DNA from: Streptomyces halobius
GTDB lineage: Bacteria; Actinomycetota; Actinomycetes; Streptomycetales; Streptomycetaceae
Direction: 5' to 3'
Assembly (NCBI RefSeq): GCF_023277745.1
Contig: NZ_CP086322.1
Span: forward strand, 6,076,001 to 6,140,000
DNA: 64,000 nt
Shown here: piece after piece, positions 8,855 through 17,677 of the stretch
How positions within the stretch are numbered: position 1 is the first letter of the stretch
Layout: every line of letters begins with the position of its first letter
Made by a program: the position numbers and the translations under genes
Notes under the pieces: generated by a model
The model's database searches: none
Seen by the model: only the letters and a program-made list of their open reading frames with translations
What the model was told of the DNA's origin: nothing

Positions 8855-9544
8855 GTGATCCGATTCGACAACGTCTCCAAGACCTACCCGAAGCAGACTC
8901 GCCCCGCGCTCAGGGACGTCTCCCTGGAGATCGAGCGCGGCGAGTTCGTCTTCCTCGTGGGTTCCTCGGGCTCCGGTAAGTCCACCTTCCTGCGGCTGCT
9001 CCTGCGCGAGGAGCGGGCCAGCCATGGCGCCGTGCACGTACTGGGGAAGGACCTCGGCAAGCTGTCCAACTGGAAGGTGCCGCAGATGCGGCGCCAGGTC
9101 GGCACGGTCTTCCAGGACTTCCGGCTGCTCCCCAACAAGACGGTGGGGCAGAACGTCGCCTTCGCGCTCGAAGTCATCGGCAAGCCGCGGGGGCAGATCC
9201 GCAAGACGGTTCCCGAGGTCCTCGAACTCGTCGGCCTCGGCGGCAAGGAGGACCGTATGCCGGGTGAGCTCTCCGGTGGTGAACAGCAGCGCGTCGCCAT
9301 CGCGCGGGCCTTCGTCAACCGCCCGATGCTGCTCATCGCGGACGAGCCCACCGGAAACCTCGACCCGCAGACCTCCGTCGGCATCATGAAGCTGCTGGAC
9401 CGGATCAACCGGACCGGTACGACGGTGGTCATGGCCACCCACGACCAGCAGATCGTCGACCAGATGCGCAAGCGCGTCATGGAACTCGAAAAGGGCCGGC
9501 TCGTCCGCGACCAGTCGCGCGGCGTGTACGGCTACCAGCACTAA
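8855..9544 (+). CDS. ftsE: Cell-division ABC ATPase FtsE
   Basis: Cytoplasmic ATPase of the FtsEX complex, 229 residues (normal). Walker [10 protein letters not shown] at 36-44, signature [14 protein letters not shown] near 137, Walker [14 protein letters not shown], and the H-loop THD. In other bacteria FtsE with FtsX controls septal peptidoglycan hydrolases; in actinobacteria the partner is usually a RipC-type NlpC/P60 enzyme, not encoded here. GTG 8855 is the family start. ftsX follows after 32 bases with its own GAAAGGA site, so the two form an operon. Confidence 0.96.
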   Translation: MIRFDNVSKTYPKQTRPALRDVSLEIERGEFVFLVGSSGSGKSTFLRLLLREERASHGAVHVLGKDLGKLSNWKVPQMRRQVGTVFQDFRLLPNKTVGQNVAFALEVIGKPRGQIRKTVPEVLELVGLGGKEDRMPGELSGGEQQRVAIARAFVNRPMLLIADEPTGNLDPQTSVGIMKLLDRINRTGTTVVMATHDQQIVDQMRKRVMELEKGRLVRDQSRGVYGYQH

Positions 9545-9576
9545 GCGTGTACGGCCCCCAGCACTGAAAGGACGCC

Positions 9577-10491
9577 ATGCGCGCCCAGTTCGTCCTGTCG
9601 GAGATCGGCGTCGGTCTCCGCCGAAACCTCACGATGACCTTCGCCGTCATCGTCTCCGTCGCCCTGTCGCTGGGCCTGTTCGGCGCGTCGCTGCTGATGC
9701 GCGACCAGGTCAGCACGATGAAGGGCTATTGGTACGACAAGGTCAACGTCTCCATTTTCTTCTGCAACAAGAACGACGCGGCCGCGGGCACCAACTGCGA
9801 CAAGGGCGCGGCCACCCAGCAGCAGAAGGACGACATCAAGGCCGAGCTGGAACGGCTGCCGATCGTGCAGAAGCCGGTGCAGTACGAGTCCAGCGACCAG
9901 GCGTACAAGCACTACAAGGAGCAGTTCGGCGATACGCCCGTCGCCGGACTGGTCACGCCCGACCAGCTTCCGGAGTCCTTCCGGGTCAAGCTCAAGGACC
10001 CGACCAAGTACGACGTGATCAAGTCGGCGTTCTCCGAACGGCCCGGTGTGCAGGAGGTGCAGGACCAACGGGACACCGTTGAGCCGCTCTTCAACCTCCT
10101 CAACGGTATGAATCTCGCCGCGCTGGTGGTGATGGCGCTGATGCTCATCGTCGCGCTGATGCTGATCGTCAACACCGTGCGGGTGTCGGCGTTCAGCCGA
10201 AGGCGGGAGACGGGAATCATGCGGCTGGTGGGGGCGTCCAGCTTCTACATCCAGATGCCGTTCATCCTGGAAGCCGCCATCGCGGGCCTGCTCGGCGCAC
10301 TGTTCGCGTGTGTGCTGCTGGTCGGCGGCAAGTACATCCTCGTCAACAACTGGCTGGCCGATAAGATCCAGGTCATCAACTTCATCGGCTGGGATTCGGT
10401 GGCCGCGGTGCTGCCCCTGGTGCTGCTGATCGGCCTGCTGATGCCCGCGCTCGCCGCCTTTTTCGCGTTGCGCAAGTACCTCAAGGTGTGA
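9577..10491 (+). CDS. ftsX: Cell-division membrane protein FtsX
   Basis: 304-residue permease-like subunit of FtsEX. It begins with MRAQFVLSEIGVGLRRN, has a first transmembrane helix (MTFAVIVSVALSLGLFG), a large extracytoplasmic loop (about 45-180) that includes one Cys pair (FFCNKNDAAAGTNC), then three more helices with the family motif NTVRVSAFSRRRETGIMRLVGAS. This loop is what contacts the hydrolase partner in other species. The gene ends at a strong hairpin terminator, so the ftsEX operon is closed here. Confidence 0.95.
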   Translation: MRAQFVLSEIGVGLRRNLTMTFAVIVSVALSLGLFGASLLMRDQVSTMKGYWYDKVNVSIFFCNKNDAAAGTNCDKGAATQQQKDDIKAELERLPIVQKPVQYESSDQAYKHYKEQFGDTPVAGLVTPDQLPESFRVKLKDPTKYDVIKSAFSERPGVQEVQDQRDTVEPLFNLLNGMNLAALVVMALMLIVALMLIVNTVRVSAFSRRRETGIMRLVGASSFYIQMPFILEAAIAGLLGALFACVLLVGGKYILVNNWLADKIQVINFIGWDSVAAVLPLVLLIGLLMPALAAFFALRKYLKV

Positions 10492-10501
10492 GCTTTGCCA
10501 A

Positions 10502-10541
10502 GGGGCGCCGTACGGTCAACTCGCCGTACGGCGCCCTTTTC
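10502..10541 (+). terminator. Terminator after ftsX
   Basis: Stem GGGCGCCGTACGG with its exact complement around an eight-base loop, then TTTT. It separates ftsX from the S41 protease gene and abuts that gene's apparent promoter. Confidence 0.85.
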
Positions 10542-10546
10542 TCGCC

Positions 10547-10560
10547 TAGACTCACCGGCA
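10547..10560 (+). promoter_or_regulatory. Likely -10 of a leaderless protease transcript
   Basis: TAGACT at 10547-10552 lies seven bases before ATG 10560, which has no Shine-Dalgarno. It begins just after the ftsX terminator, so the protease gene appears to have its own promoter. Confidence 0.4.
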
Positions 10561-11774
10561 TGTCGGGCCCGTGTTCGTACGACCGGCCTCGCCGCATCCG
10601 CCGCGGGGCGGCCCTGACGTTGGTCTTCGCGAGCGTGCTCGCCACCGGCGCGGCGACCGGCACCTGGAGCGACAGCGCCGAGGGCGCCGCCGGGGCGCGG
10701 GGCCCCGGGCCGACCGCCGCCGGACTCGCCCCCACCGACCGGACCGCGGACCGTACGGACGTCGAGCGGGCCGCCTCCCAGGCCTTCGAGGACGGCAAAT
10801 CCGGCTCGAAGGCCGCCGACGAGGTGGTCAGCCGCAGCGGCGACCGCTGGTCGGCGATCTACACACCCGGTGAGTTCGAGGACTTCCAGCGTCAGTTGGA
10901 CGGCCGGTACATCGGTGTCGGCCTCTGGCTGCGGCAGGCGGCCGGTGGCCGGATAGTGGTGTCCAGGGTCCAGCCGGACAGCCCCGCCGCTCGGGCCGGG
11001 ATCGCCGTCGGCGACCGGCTGCGCGCCGTCGACGGCCGGGCCTCCCAGGGGCGTCCGGTCACCGAGGTCGTCGGTCGGCTGCGCGGCGACGCGAAGGGCC
11101 CGCACGGCCCGTCCGCCGCGGCCGGCACCCCCGTCGAGCTGGACCTCCAGCGCGGCGACCGCCGCTGGCGCACCACCCTGTACCGCACCCGCCTCAGAAC
11201 CCAGAACGTCACCACCGCCCGCCCGGCCGGCGCCGACGGCCCGACCCGCATCAAGATCACGGCGTTTGCGAAGGGCACCGGGGAGGAGGTGCGCAGGGCG
11301 GTACGCGGCGCCTCCCCGCACGGCGGGCTGCTCCTTGATCTGCGGGGCAACACCGGCGGGCTGGTCACCGAGGCCGTCGCCTCCGCCGCCGCCTTCCTGG
11401 ACGGCGGCCTCGTCGCCACGTACGACGTCCGCGGCAGCCAGCGCGCGCTGTACGCCGAGCCTCCCGGAAATCCCCGGATCCCCCTGGTCGTGCTGGTGGA
11501 CGGCGGCACGATGAGCGCGGGTGAGCTGCTGGCCGGCGCCCTCCAGGACCGCGGCCGGGCGGTCGTCGTCGGCTCGCCGACCTTCGGCAAGGGCTCGGTG
11601 CAGATGCCCCGCGAGCTGCCGGACGGCTCGGTCGCCGAGGTGACCGTCGGCCATTACCGCACCCCGTCCGGCCGGGCCGTCGACGGCCGGGGCATCACCC
11701 CCGACCTGATCGTCGGGGACGGGGCGGAGAAACGGGCCCGCACAGTATTGAGTGGCCTCGGCACCGGTGCGTAG
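10560..11774 (+). CDS. S41 family C-terminal processing peptidase (secreted, PDZ-containing)
   Basis: 404-residue tail-specific protease. An N-terminal signal or anchor segment (ALTLVFASVLATGAATG) is followed by a PDZ domain (IGVGLWLRQAAGG...SPAARAGIAVGDRL, about 115-195). The S41 catalytic domain contains the Ser of GGTMSAGELLAGAL and the Lys of SPTFGKGSVQ, the Ser-Lys dyad. Members cleave C-termini of exported or periplasm-side proteins. ATG 10560 is preferred since the ftsX terminator lies between it and earlier starts. Its position after ftsEX is conserved in Streptomyces, but a functional link with division is unproven. Confidence 0.9.
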   Translation: MSGPCSYDRPRRIRRGAALTLVFASVLATGAATGTWSDSAEGAAGARGPGPTAAGLAPTDRTADRTDVERAASQAFEDGKSGSKAADEVVSRSGDRWSAIYTPGEFEDFQRQLDGRYIGVGLWLRQAAGGRIVVSRVQPDSPAARAGIAVGDRLRAVDGRASQGRPVTEVVGRLRGDAKGPHGPSAAAGTPVELDLQRGDRRWRTTLYRTRLRTQNVTTARPAGADGPTRIKITAFAKGTGEEVRRAVRGASPHGGLLLDLRGNTGGLVTEAVASAAAFLDGGLVATYDVRGSQRALYAEPPGNPRIPLVVLVDGGTMSAGELLAGALQDRGRAVVVGSPTFGKGSVQMPRELPDGSVAEVTVGHYRTPSGRAVDGRGITPDLIVGDGAEKRARTVLSGLGTGA

Positions 11775-11792
11775 TGCGAAAATGGCGACACG

Positions 11793-12305
11793 ATGACTAA
11801 GCAGACCAAGGACACAGGCAAGGGCAAGGACAAGACCCCCGGGCGTCGGCTGATCGCACAGCACAAGAAGGCTCGGCACGACTACCACATTCTGGACACC
11901 TATGAGTGTGGCCTGGTACTGACCGGCACCGAAGTGAAGTCGCTGCGGCAGGGGCGGGCGTCGCTGGTCGACGGATTCATCCAGATCGACCGTGGCGAGG
12001 CATGGCTGCACAACGTGCACATCCCCGAATACGCGCAGGGCACGTGGACCAACCACAGCGCCCGACGGAAGCGGAAGCTGCTGATGCACCGCGTGGAGAT
12101 CGACAAGCTGGACTCCAAGAGCCAGGAGACCGGCCACACGATCGTGCCGCTGTCGCTCTATTTCAAGGACGGACGGGCCAAGGTCGAGATCGCGCTGGCC
12201 AGGGGCAAGAAGGAGTACGACAAGCGGCAGACGCTGCGGGAGAAGCAGGACCGGCGCGAGGCGGAGCGGGCGATCTCGGCGGCGCGGCGGCGTCAGCGGG
12301 CCTGA
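11793..12305 (+). CDS. smpB: SsrA-binding protein SmpB
   Basis: 170 residues; binds tmRNA and lets it enter stalled ribosomes. The conserved core is intact: [32 protein letters not shown], then the central [30 protein letters not shown], and a basic C-terminal tail ([23 protein letters not shown]) that reads the empty mRNA channel. It has a Lys-rich N-terminal extension. It is 18 bases after the protease stop and 160 bases before ssrA, so the trans-translation pair is adjacent. Confidence 0.97.
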   Translation: MTKQTKDTGKGKDKTPGRRLIAQHKKARHDYHILDTYECGLVLTGTEVKSLRQGRASLVDGFIQIDRGEAWLHNVHIPEYAQGTWTNHSARRKRKLLMHRVEIDKLDSKSQETGHTIVPLSLYFKDGRAKVEIALARGKKEYDKRQTLREKQDRREAERAISAARRRQRA

Positions 12306-12387
12306 CAGGGCTTTCCGACGGGGCTTCCCGGCTACCGTCGGGGAATACGCTGGCACCGTCGTGCGTTGTTCACGTACGATGGCGGCG

Positions 12388-12419
12388 CACCCCAGGAGGG
12401 TGTGCGACACCTTGGGGTG
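12388..12419 (+). terminator. Hairpin between smpB and ssrA
   Basis: CACCCCAGG (12388-12396) pairs with CCTTGGGGTG (12410-12419) with one bulge. No T-run follows, so its role as a smpB terminator is tentative. Confidence 0.4.
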
Positions 12420-12464
12420 AACTGGGCGACCGGCTTACCTCAGGGGTGCTTGATAAAAAAACAT

Positions 12465-12831
12465 GGGGATGATCGGTTTCGACAGCGGATGTCGAAGCAG
12501 GGGAAGCGAGTCGAGGAAGCGGCAATGATCTCGTTAACCATATGTCGCAACCAATAATCGCCAACACCAAGCGCGATTCCTTCGCCCTCGCTGCCTAAGT
12601 AGCGACTTGCGAAGTGTCAGCCCGGGGCTGTTCCCGACCCGGATCCTGGCATCAGCTAGGGAACTAAACTTCTAGACCCGGTCACGGGGTGTAGAAGGAA
12701 ATCAAACAGTGACTGAGCCCGTCGGAGACTTGTCCGCGTGATCTCCGGGGCCGAGAAAAGCGCAGCGGACTGCACTCGGAGAAGCCCTGATTCCGCACCG
12801 TTGGACGCGGGTTCGATTCCCGCCATCTCCA
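12465..12831 (+). ncRNA. ssrA: Transfer-messenger RNA
   Basis: The tRNA-like ends pair: 5' GGGGATG with 3' CATCTCC (one G-U), and the T-arm GGGTTCGATTCCC is present at 12809-12821. CCA is not encoded. The resume codon GCC at 12560 opens a 12-residue tag ANTKRDSFALAA ending in TAA (12596-12598); the AALAA-like C-terminus is the degron read by ClpXP-type proteases. The 5' end was set by acceptor pairing; an A-rich stretch TGATAAAAAA at 12451-12460 is placed like a -10 region. It directly follows smpB. Confidence 0.95.
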
Positions 12832-12842
12832 CTTCGTCGACA

Positions 12843-12881
12843 GGCGACGTGTGCCCGCGAATAGCGCGGGCACACGTCGCC
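12843..12881 (+). terminator. ssrA terminator
   Basis: 17-bp perfect stem (GGCGACGTGTGCCCGCG and complement) with a five-base loop just after the tmRNA 3' end. Confidence 0.85.
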
Positions 12882-12965
12882 TTCGTCGTATCTGCACGGG
12901 CTGCGCCCGCGTGATGCGGGGTTCTGCCACCCGCATCCCCTGTACCGGGGCGGGCCGGGGGCAAC

Positions 12966-14330
12966 TCAGCGTGCACGGGACCTGAGCCCTTTCCGCCGAC
13001 TCATGGTGACGGCCAGGGCGAGGGCGGCGGCCGTCGCAGGCATGACGTACGCCGGCCCGGGGCCCGCCAGATGGTCCACCGCCCAGCCGCCCGCCGCCGA
13101 ACCGGCCGCGATACCGGCCAGCAGGGCGGTGACGGCCAGGGTCATCCCCTCGTTCAACTGGGCCGCCGGGGTGCGGGATTGGAGCAGCCCCATCCCGGTG
13201 ACCATGGTCGGCGCGGTGGCCATCCCCGCCAGGAGGAGAGCGACGGCCAGGGCCGGCAGACTCCCCGTTGAGGCGGCGGCGAGGGGCAGCGGCATCAGGG
13301 CGGACATGGCGGCCACACAGCCCAGGAAGCGGCTGCCCGCCGGGCCCGTCGGCCGCAGCAGCCCGTAGAGCAGGCCCGCCGCACAGGAACCGGCCGCCTG
13401 GAGCGCGAGCATCCCGCCGGCCGCGGGCCGTACGCCGTGGACGTCCGCGAAGGCGATCGTCACGACCTCCAGGGAGCCGAAGACCGCGCCGGTGGCGAGG
13501 AAGGTGAGGAGGAGGGGCGACAGGCCCGGAAGGCGGAGCGGAGAGCGCGGACGCCCCGTCGTCCTGGGGGCGACGGGCGGCTCGGTACCGCGCTGCGCCG
13601 CGAAGAGCAGTACTCCCGTCAACAGCAGGGCGGCCGCGACCGCCGTACCCGCCTCCGGCAAGAAGGCGGTGCAGAGCAGTGTCGCCAGCACCGGACCGAG
13701 CATGAAGCAGAGCTCGTCCGCCGCCTGCTCGAAGGAATTCGCGGTGTGCCGGGCGGCGGGGTCGCCCCGGAAGAGGTGGGCCCAGCGCGCGCGTGACATT
13801 CCGCCGGTGTTCGGGGTGGTGGCGGTGGCGATGTACGAAGCGAAGAGGGCCCAGGCGGGCGCGTCGTAATGGACGCACAGGAGGAGGGAGAGGGAGCCGA
13901 GGGCGGCGATGACGGTGGCCGGGACGGCGATCCGGGACTGGCCGTATCGGTCGATGAGGCGCGCGGTCAGCGGCCCGACCAGCGCCGTTGCCGTCAGCCC
14001 CGTCGCGACGACGGCACCGGCCAGCGCATACGAGCCGCGCGTCCCGGCGATCATCAGGACCGCGCTGACACTGAGCATGCCCATCGGCAGCCGGGCCAGC
14101 AGATTGGCGGCGGTGAACGCGCGGGTCCCGGGGACGGCGAAAATCCGGCGGTAGGGGGCGGTGAGGGTGACCCCTCGTCCATGGCGACGTACGCGGGGGG
14201 ACGGCCGTACGGGCGGGGACGGTGGTACGGGCGGGGCGGTGACGGGACGCGGGACGACGGAACGCGGGGCGACGGGGCGCAGGACGGCGGGGCGCGGGAC
14301 GACGGGACGGGCGCCGAGGAAGAGGATCAT
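12966..14330 (-). CDS. MFS transporter
   Basis: 454-residue major facilitator with about 12 predicted helices. Typical MFS loop motif GPLTARLIDRYGQSRI lies near residue 120, and there is a long central loop with RTTGRPRSPLRL. The N-terminus (1-52) is an odd Pro/Arg/Val repeat (PRPAVLRPVAPRSVVPRPV) coded by degenerate tandem repeats. All Val codons there are GTC or GTA, so no alternative start exists before the first helix and 14330 is the only candidate. Family resemblance is to DHA1 drug-efflux-like carriers; substrate unknown. It is divergent from a LysR regulator 121 bases away, which probably controls it (inference). Confidence 0.82.
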   Translation of the reverse strand: MILFLGARPVVPRPAVLRPVAPRSVVPRPVTAPPVPPSPPVRPSPRVRRHGRGVTLTAPYRRIFAVPGTRAFTAANLLARLPMGMLSVSAVLMIAGTRGSYALAGAVVATGLTATALVGPLTARLIDRYGQSRIAVPATVIAALGSLSLLLCVHYDAPAWALFASYIATATTPNTGGMSRARWAHLFRGDPAARHTANSFEQAADELCFMLGPVLATLLCTAFLPEAGTAVAAALLLTGVLLFAAQRGTEPPVAPRTTGRPRSPLRLPGLSPLLLTFLATGAVFGSLEVVTIAFADVHGVRPAAGGMLALQAAGSCAAGLLYGLLRPTGPAGSRFLGCVAAMSALMPLPLAAASTGSLPALAVALLLAGMATAPTMVTGMGLLQSRTPAAQLNEGMTLAVTALLAGIAAGSAAGGWAVDHLAGPGPAYVMPATAAALALAVTMSRRKGLRSRAR

Positions 14331-14451
14331 GCCTTCTACCGTCGCGGCAGCCCTCGTCGCCCGTCCAACACCTGATCAGCACCCATTCACGCACCCGTGT
14401 TGTCAATGGGGCCTGCCGCCTTCCGCCTGCCGCGAATGCCAGGATGGCCCG

Positions 14452-15423
14452 GTGCCGTACGACATAGCCCCCCGGCTGCTGCGCGCCTTCACCGCCGTCG
14501 CCGACGAGCTCCACTTCACCCGCGCCGCCGCCCGGCTGTACGTGGCCCAGCAGGCGTTGAGCCGCGACATCCGGCGGCTGGAGCGCGAGTTGGGCGCCGA
14601 CTTGTTCGTACGGACCACGCGCCAGGTCGCCCTCACGGCGCACGGGGCACGTCTGGTCCCTTACGCACGGCGGGTGTTGGCGGCCCACGACGAGTTGGCC
14701 GCCGCGTTCCGCGCCACGCCCGAGCGCCCGCTGCTGGTCGATGTCGGGGTGCCGATCGGTACGGCCCACCGGGTGCTGGAGGAGGCCCGGCGCCGGGTGC
14801 CCGACAGCTGCGAGCTGGTCGCCCGCTTCCACAGCGGGCTCACGGGTGCGGCGGAAGAGCTGCGGGCCGTACGGCTGGACGTCTCCTTCGGCCGCTTCGC
14901 CGCACTGCCACCCGCCGTACGGGCCGGCCTCGACCATCAGCCGGTCCGTCTGGAGCCGATGGCGGTGCTGCTCCCCGAGGAACACCGGCTGGCCGCACGG
15001 CCCACCGTCCCACTCGCGGAACTGACCGGTGAGACCCTGTACGCCGCCGCCGGGAACCCGCAGGCCGTCGAGTGGACGGACCTGGCGGCGCGCCTCTTCG
15101 AGGGGCGGGGGATCGCGATGGCCGCACCGTTCCCGGAGATCGAGGGTTCGCAGGAATTCACGCGGGTGGTGCGCAAGCAGGGGTGGGCGGTGCTGGCGAG
15201 CGTGGAGTTCATCGACGTGCCGGGGATGGTGCTGCGGCCGGTGGTCGATCCCGTACCCCTGTCGCCGGTGGGGATGGTGTGGCGGCGCGGGCTGAGGCAT
15301 CCGGGGCTGGACGCGCTGCGGGCGGCCGCGCGGGAACTCGGCGAACGGGACGCGTGGTTGGCGCCTCCCGGGGACGGCTGGTGGCTCCCGGAGGCGGACG
15401 CCACGGCGATGGGCCTGCGCTGA
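14452..15423 (+). CDS. LysR-family transcriptional regulator
   Basis: 323 residues. N-terminal winged helix-turn-helix (LLRAFTAVADELHFTRAAARLYVAQQALSRDIRRLERELGADLFVRTTRQVALTAHG) and a C-terminal effector-binding domain. GTG 14452 with AGGA seven bases upstream gives the normal LysR start; the frame is open upstream for 97 codons, but these encode the reverse side of the MFS N-terminal repeats. By the usual LysR rule it likely regulates the divergent MFS gene from the 121-base shared promoter. Confidence 0.9.
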   Translation: MPYDIAPRLLRAFTAVADELHFTRAAARLYVAQQALSRDIRRLERELGADLFVRTTRQVALTAHGARLVPYARRVLAAHDELAAAFRATPERPLLVDVGVPIGTAHRVLEEARRRVPDSCELVARFHSGLTGAAEELRAVRLDVSFGRFAALPPAVRAGLDHQPVRLEPMAVLLPEEHRLAARPTVPLAELTGETLYAAAGNPQAVEWTDLAARLFEGRGIAMAAPFPEIEGSQEFTRVVRKQGWAVLASVEFIDVPGMVLRPVVDPVPLSPVGMVWRRGLRHPGLDALRAAARELGERDAWLAPPGDGWWLPEADATAMGLR

Positions 15424-15605
15424 TCCGTACGCGATAGCTGGGGGACGACTGCGGACGACCGCGGATGTCCGGGATGAAGGCGGGCGAATACGGGCGGTTA
15501 TGGACGACTGCGGATGACTACGGACGCGGAGGCAACCCCGGGCACGCGAAATCCTTCCTTAACGGCGGGAAACTTTATGCGGAACGAACAGGGACAGGGG
15601 GAGCC

Positions 15606-16142
15606 GTGCGGCGGCGCTCACTTCTCGCGGCGACGGCGGCCGCGCTCATTTTGACCGTCTTCGGCCTGGGGCTGGTCGGCTGCGGCTCACCGCGGATGGC
15701 GGCCCTGCACGCCGACTGCACGACCAAAGACCTGAAGTGGAAGCTCGCCGTCCTGAAGAAGAAGCCGCACAGCACACATCGTGAGGCCCGGCTCACCGCC
15801 GTCAACGAGGGCCCGGGAGCGTGTGTCTTCCGCGGTTTCCCGGTCTTCGAGGTCCATGTCGGCAAGGGCCCGGAGTCGGACGGGAAGGGGCGCGGCCAGA
15901 CCATGCCGATCGACCTGCGGCGCGGCGGCACGGTGACGACCAGCCTGCGCTACAAGGACTCCGACCGGGGTACGCCGTCCGCCGCCTGCATGGTCAGCAA
16001 TGACACGGCCGTGGTCGCCGCACCGCGCGACACCACGGGCGGCCGGGCGATAGCGGCCCGGGACGAGACGGGCGGACGGGCTCGGATGACCATCTGCGAG
16101 GACACGGTCTGGATGAGCCCGCCCAAGGAAATCGCCGAGTAG
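15606..16142 (+). CDS. Secreted lipoprotein, DUF4232-like
   Basis: 178 residues. Signal peptide VRRRSLLAATAAALILTVFGLGLVGC with lipobox LVGC (lipidated Cys at about 26). The mature part shows the DUF4232-like pattern: early Cys, then AVNEGPGACVFRGFPVFEV, a Gly-rich central strand and a late Cys near the end. GTG 15606 has a GGGGGAG site. The upstream 180 bases hold only short GGACGACTGCGGA-type repeats. Function unknown; such lipoproteins are abundant in Streptomyces. Confidence 0.8.
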   Translation: MRRRSLLAATAAALILTVFGLGLVGCGSPRMAALHADCTTKDLKWKLAVLKKKPHSTHREARLTAVNEGPGACVFRGFPVFEVHVGKGPESDGKGRGQTMPIDLRRGGTVTTSLRYKDSDRGTPSAACMVSNDTAVVAAPRDTTGGRAIAARDETGGRARMTICEDTVWMSPPKEIAE

Positions 16143-16194
16143 CCCCGGTTGTTACGGGGCCGCCGTTGCCGCGAAGGCGGCGAACGACGCCGCG

Positions 16195-16824
16195 TTGATG
16201 GTCGGGGGTTTCCAGCAGCACGAACGGGCCGTCGAGCCTGGCGTGAGTCGGGCAGTTCAGAGGCAGGATCTGAATCTGGACGCCGGGGAGCTCCGCGCAT
16301 GTGCGCAGGTGGGAGTTCTGGCCGCATTACCTCGGGTCCACCGAGCCCGCCCAACAGGATGGCTCTGCGATGACGAAACTGGCGCTGACAGGTTTCGGCT
16401 TGTGCACGATCTGCTGACGGTCCTGCCGGGTTGTGACGCGCTGCTCGATCTCCTCTTCGGTGAGGTGCGGGATAACGCCGCTGCGCAAGGTGGCCCGTGC
16501 GTAGTCCGAGGTCTGGAGCAGACCGGGGATGACCACGTTCTCGTACCAGCAAAGCGCGATGGCCTCCCGCTCGAAATCCATGAACTCCTCGGCCCACACC
16601 GGGAACTTCTCCCGCTTCGGCAGCTTCTCCACACCCACCTTGAGCGCGCCGCCTGTCTTCAGAATCCGGTCGATCTCCACTGCCGGGCGCGGCAACAACG
16701 CCCGCCTCCCCTGCTCGATGAAGGCGATGGTCTGCTCGGACACGCTCACGAGATTGCCGAGTTCGCGTTGGGTGAGGCCGGCGTTCGCGCGGAACAGCGC
16801 CATGATCGCGCCGAGGACTTCCAT
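16195..16824 (-). pseudogene. Decayed XRE-family regulator (HTH + DUF5753)
   Basis: An intact helix-turn-helix (LTQRELGNLVSVSEQTIAFIEQGRR) and the start of the DUF5753 domain (EFMDFEREAIALCWYENVVIPGLLQTSDYARA) read in frame from 16824 to about 16367. The frame then breaks. The conserved AILLGGLGGPEVMR lies in a second frame, and LRTCAELPGVQIQILPLN through GPFVLLETPDHQ in a third. Translation after DHQ has no homology, so about 70 C-terminal residues are gone. Two frameshifts plus truncation indicate a pseudogene rather than one sequencing error. Intact relatives often pair with a DUF397 protein; none is seen here. It lies just beyond the end of the lasso operon, on the same strand. Confidence 0.75.
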
Positions 16825-16897
16825 GTTCGAGGACTGCCTGTTTCTTTGGCTTCATGCCGACCCGCTCCCCTGTGACGCCCTTCGTGACCGCGCGTGC

Positions 16898-16922
16898 ACC
16901 CGTACTCTCCGTGGGTACGGGT
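16898..16922 (-). terminator. Hairpin after lasso operon
   Basis: ACCCGTAC and its complement around a nine-base loop, placed between the B2 stop (16932) and the XRE pseudogene. Confidence 0.5.
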
Positions 16923-16931
16923 CGGCCTGGA

Positions 16932-17342
16932 TCAGCGCGGGATGGACAGCAGCGGCTGGTAAAGGCGGGTGTCGTCGGGTTCGCCGATCGGGTGGCCGTC
17001 GACGGCGACCCAGGCGCGGGCGCGGAACGGCTCCGTGCGCACCCCCGTGCACCACTGGGGCCAGCGGCCGCGCGTACGGCACAACAGGGCGGTGGCGAGG
17101 GAGCGTTGGAGGCAGCCCTGGCCCGTGCAGCGGGCGTTGACCGTGACGACGGCGTGCCGGGCCCGTAGCGCGTCGGGCGCGGTGGCGGGGCGGGCGCCGC
17201 GGCGTACGCGGTCCAGGACGCGGCAGATGGTGCGCGGGGAGCGGCGCGCCAGGAGCCGCGCTGCGGCGACGCAGCAGCGGGCGGTGCAGCGTTCGGTGAG
17301 GGTGAGGTGTGCGCGCGGGTCGATGGAGAGGGGGACGCTCAA
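16932..17342 (-). CDS. Lasso peptide leader peptidase, B2 type (catalytic His replaced)
   Basis: 136-residue transglutaminase-like protein of the PF13471 type that cuts the leader from lasso precursors. TTG 17342 overlaps the B1 stop by four bases (TTGA), giving translational coupling; longer readings run into B1 sequence. The nucleophile Cys is present at 77 in CTGQGCLQRSLATALLC. In the family the general-base His lies in a FxAHAWV motif; here the sequence is FRARAWVAVDG, with Arg (CGC) at residue 109. The rest of the fold, including GEPDD and the C-terminal YQPLL, is conserved. If the alignment is right, the enzyme may be inactive or compromised. A His to Arg change needs only one transition (CAC to CGC). 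Confidence 0.85.
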   Translation of the reverse strand: MSVPLSIDPRAHLTLTERCTARCCVAAARLLARRSPRTICRVLDRVRRGARPATAPDALRARHAVVTVNARCTGQGCLQRSLATALLCRTRGRWPQWCTGVRTEPFRARAWVAVDGHPIGEPDDTRLYQPLLSIPR

Positions 17343-17602
17343 GAGGTCACCAGCTTCGCGGACTTGAGGGAGGAGAGCAGGGCCTTTGTGTCCGCTTCGA
17401 CGCGGTCGGCGGCCTCGGGGTGGCGGATGCGCAGTTCGGCGACGGCTGATGTGCAACTCCCGCCGGCCAAAAGGTGTTCAAGAATCAGAGCGCCGGTTTC
17501 GTTGAGTTGCCAGTAGCGGCCCGTTCGGGTGTTGAGGAGGATCATGCCGCCGGGGGTGCGGGTGCTGGTGATGTCGGGGGCGAGGGAGACGGAGAGGGGC
17601 AT
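17339..17602 (-). CDS. Lasso peptide leader-binding protein, B1 type (PqqD-like RRE)
   Basis: 87 residues, a RiPP recognition element. The PqqD-like fold is visible in MILLNTRTGRYWQLNETGALILEHLLAGG and the following helices. It binds the precursor leader, in particular the YxxP motif, and delivers it to B2 and C. The upstream gap to the cyclase stop is 75 bases; the downstream B2 gene overlaps it. In this order (A-C-B1-B2) it matches actinobacterial lasso operons. Confidence 0.88.
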   Translation of the reverse strand: MPLSVSLAPDITSTRTPGGMILLNTRTGRYWQLNETGALILEHLLAGGSCTSAVAELRIRHPEAADRVEADTKALLSSLKSAKLVTS

Positions 17603-17677
17603 CAGGCTCCTTCGGCGGGAGATGCGGGGGCATGCGGGAGATACGGGATGCGGGAGGTAAGGGGGCAGCAGTCGCAG

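Noticed and set aside
12682..15300. 872-residue minus frame spanning the MFS and LysR genes
   Set aside because: It crosses tmRNA-side sequence and two real genes in other frames; composition-driven shadow.
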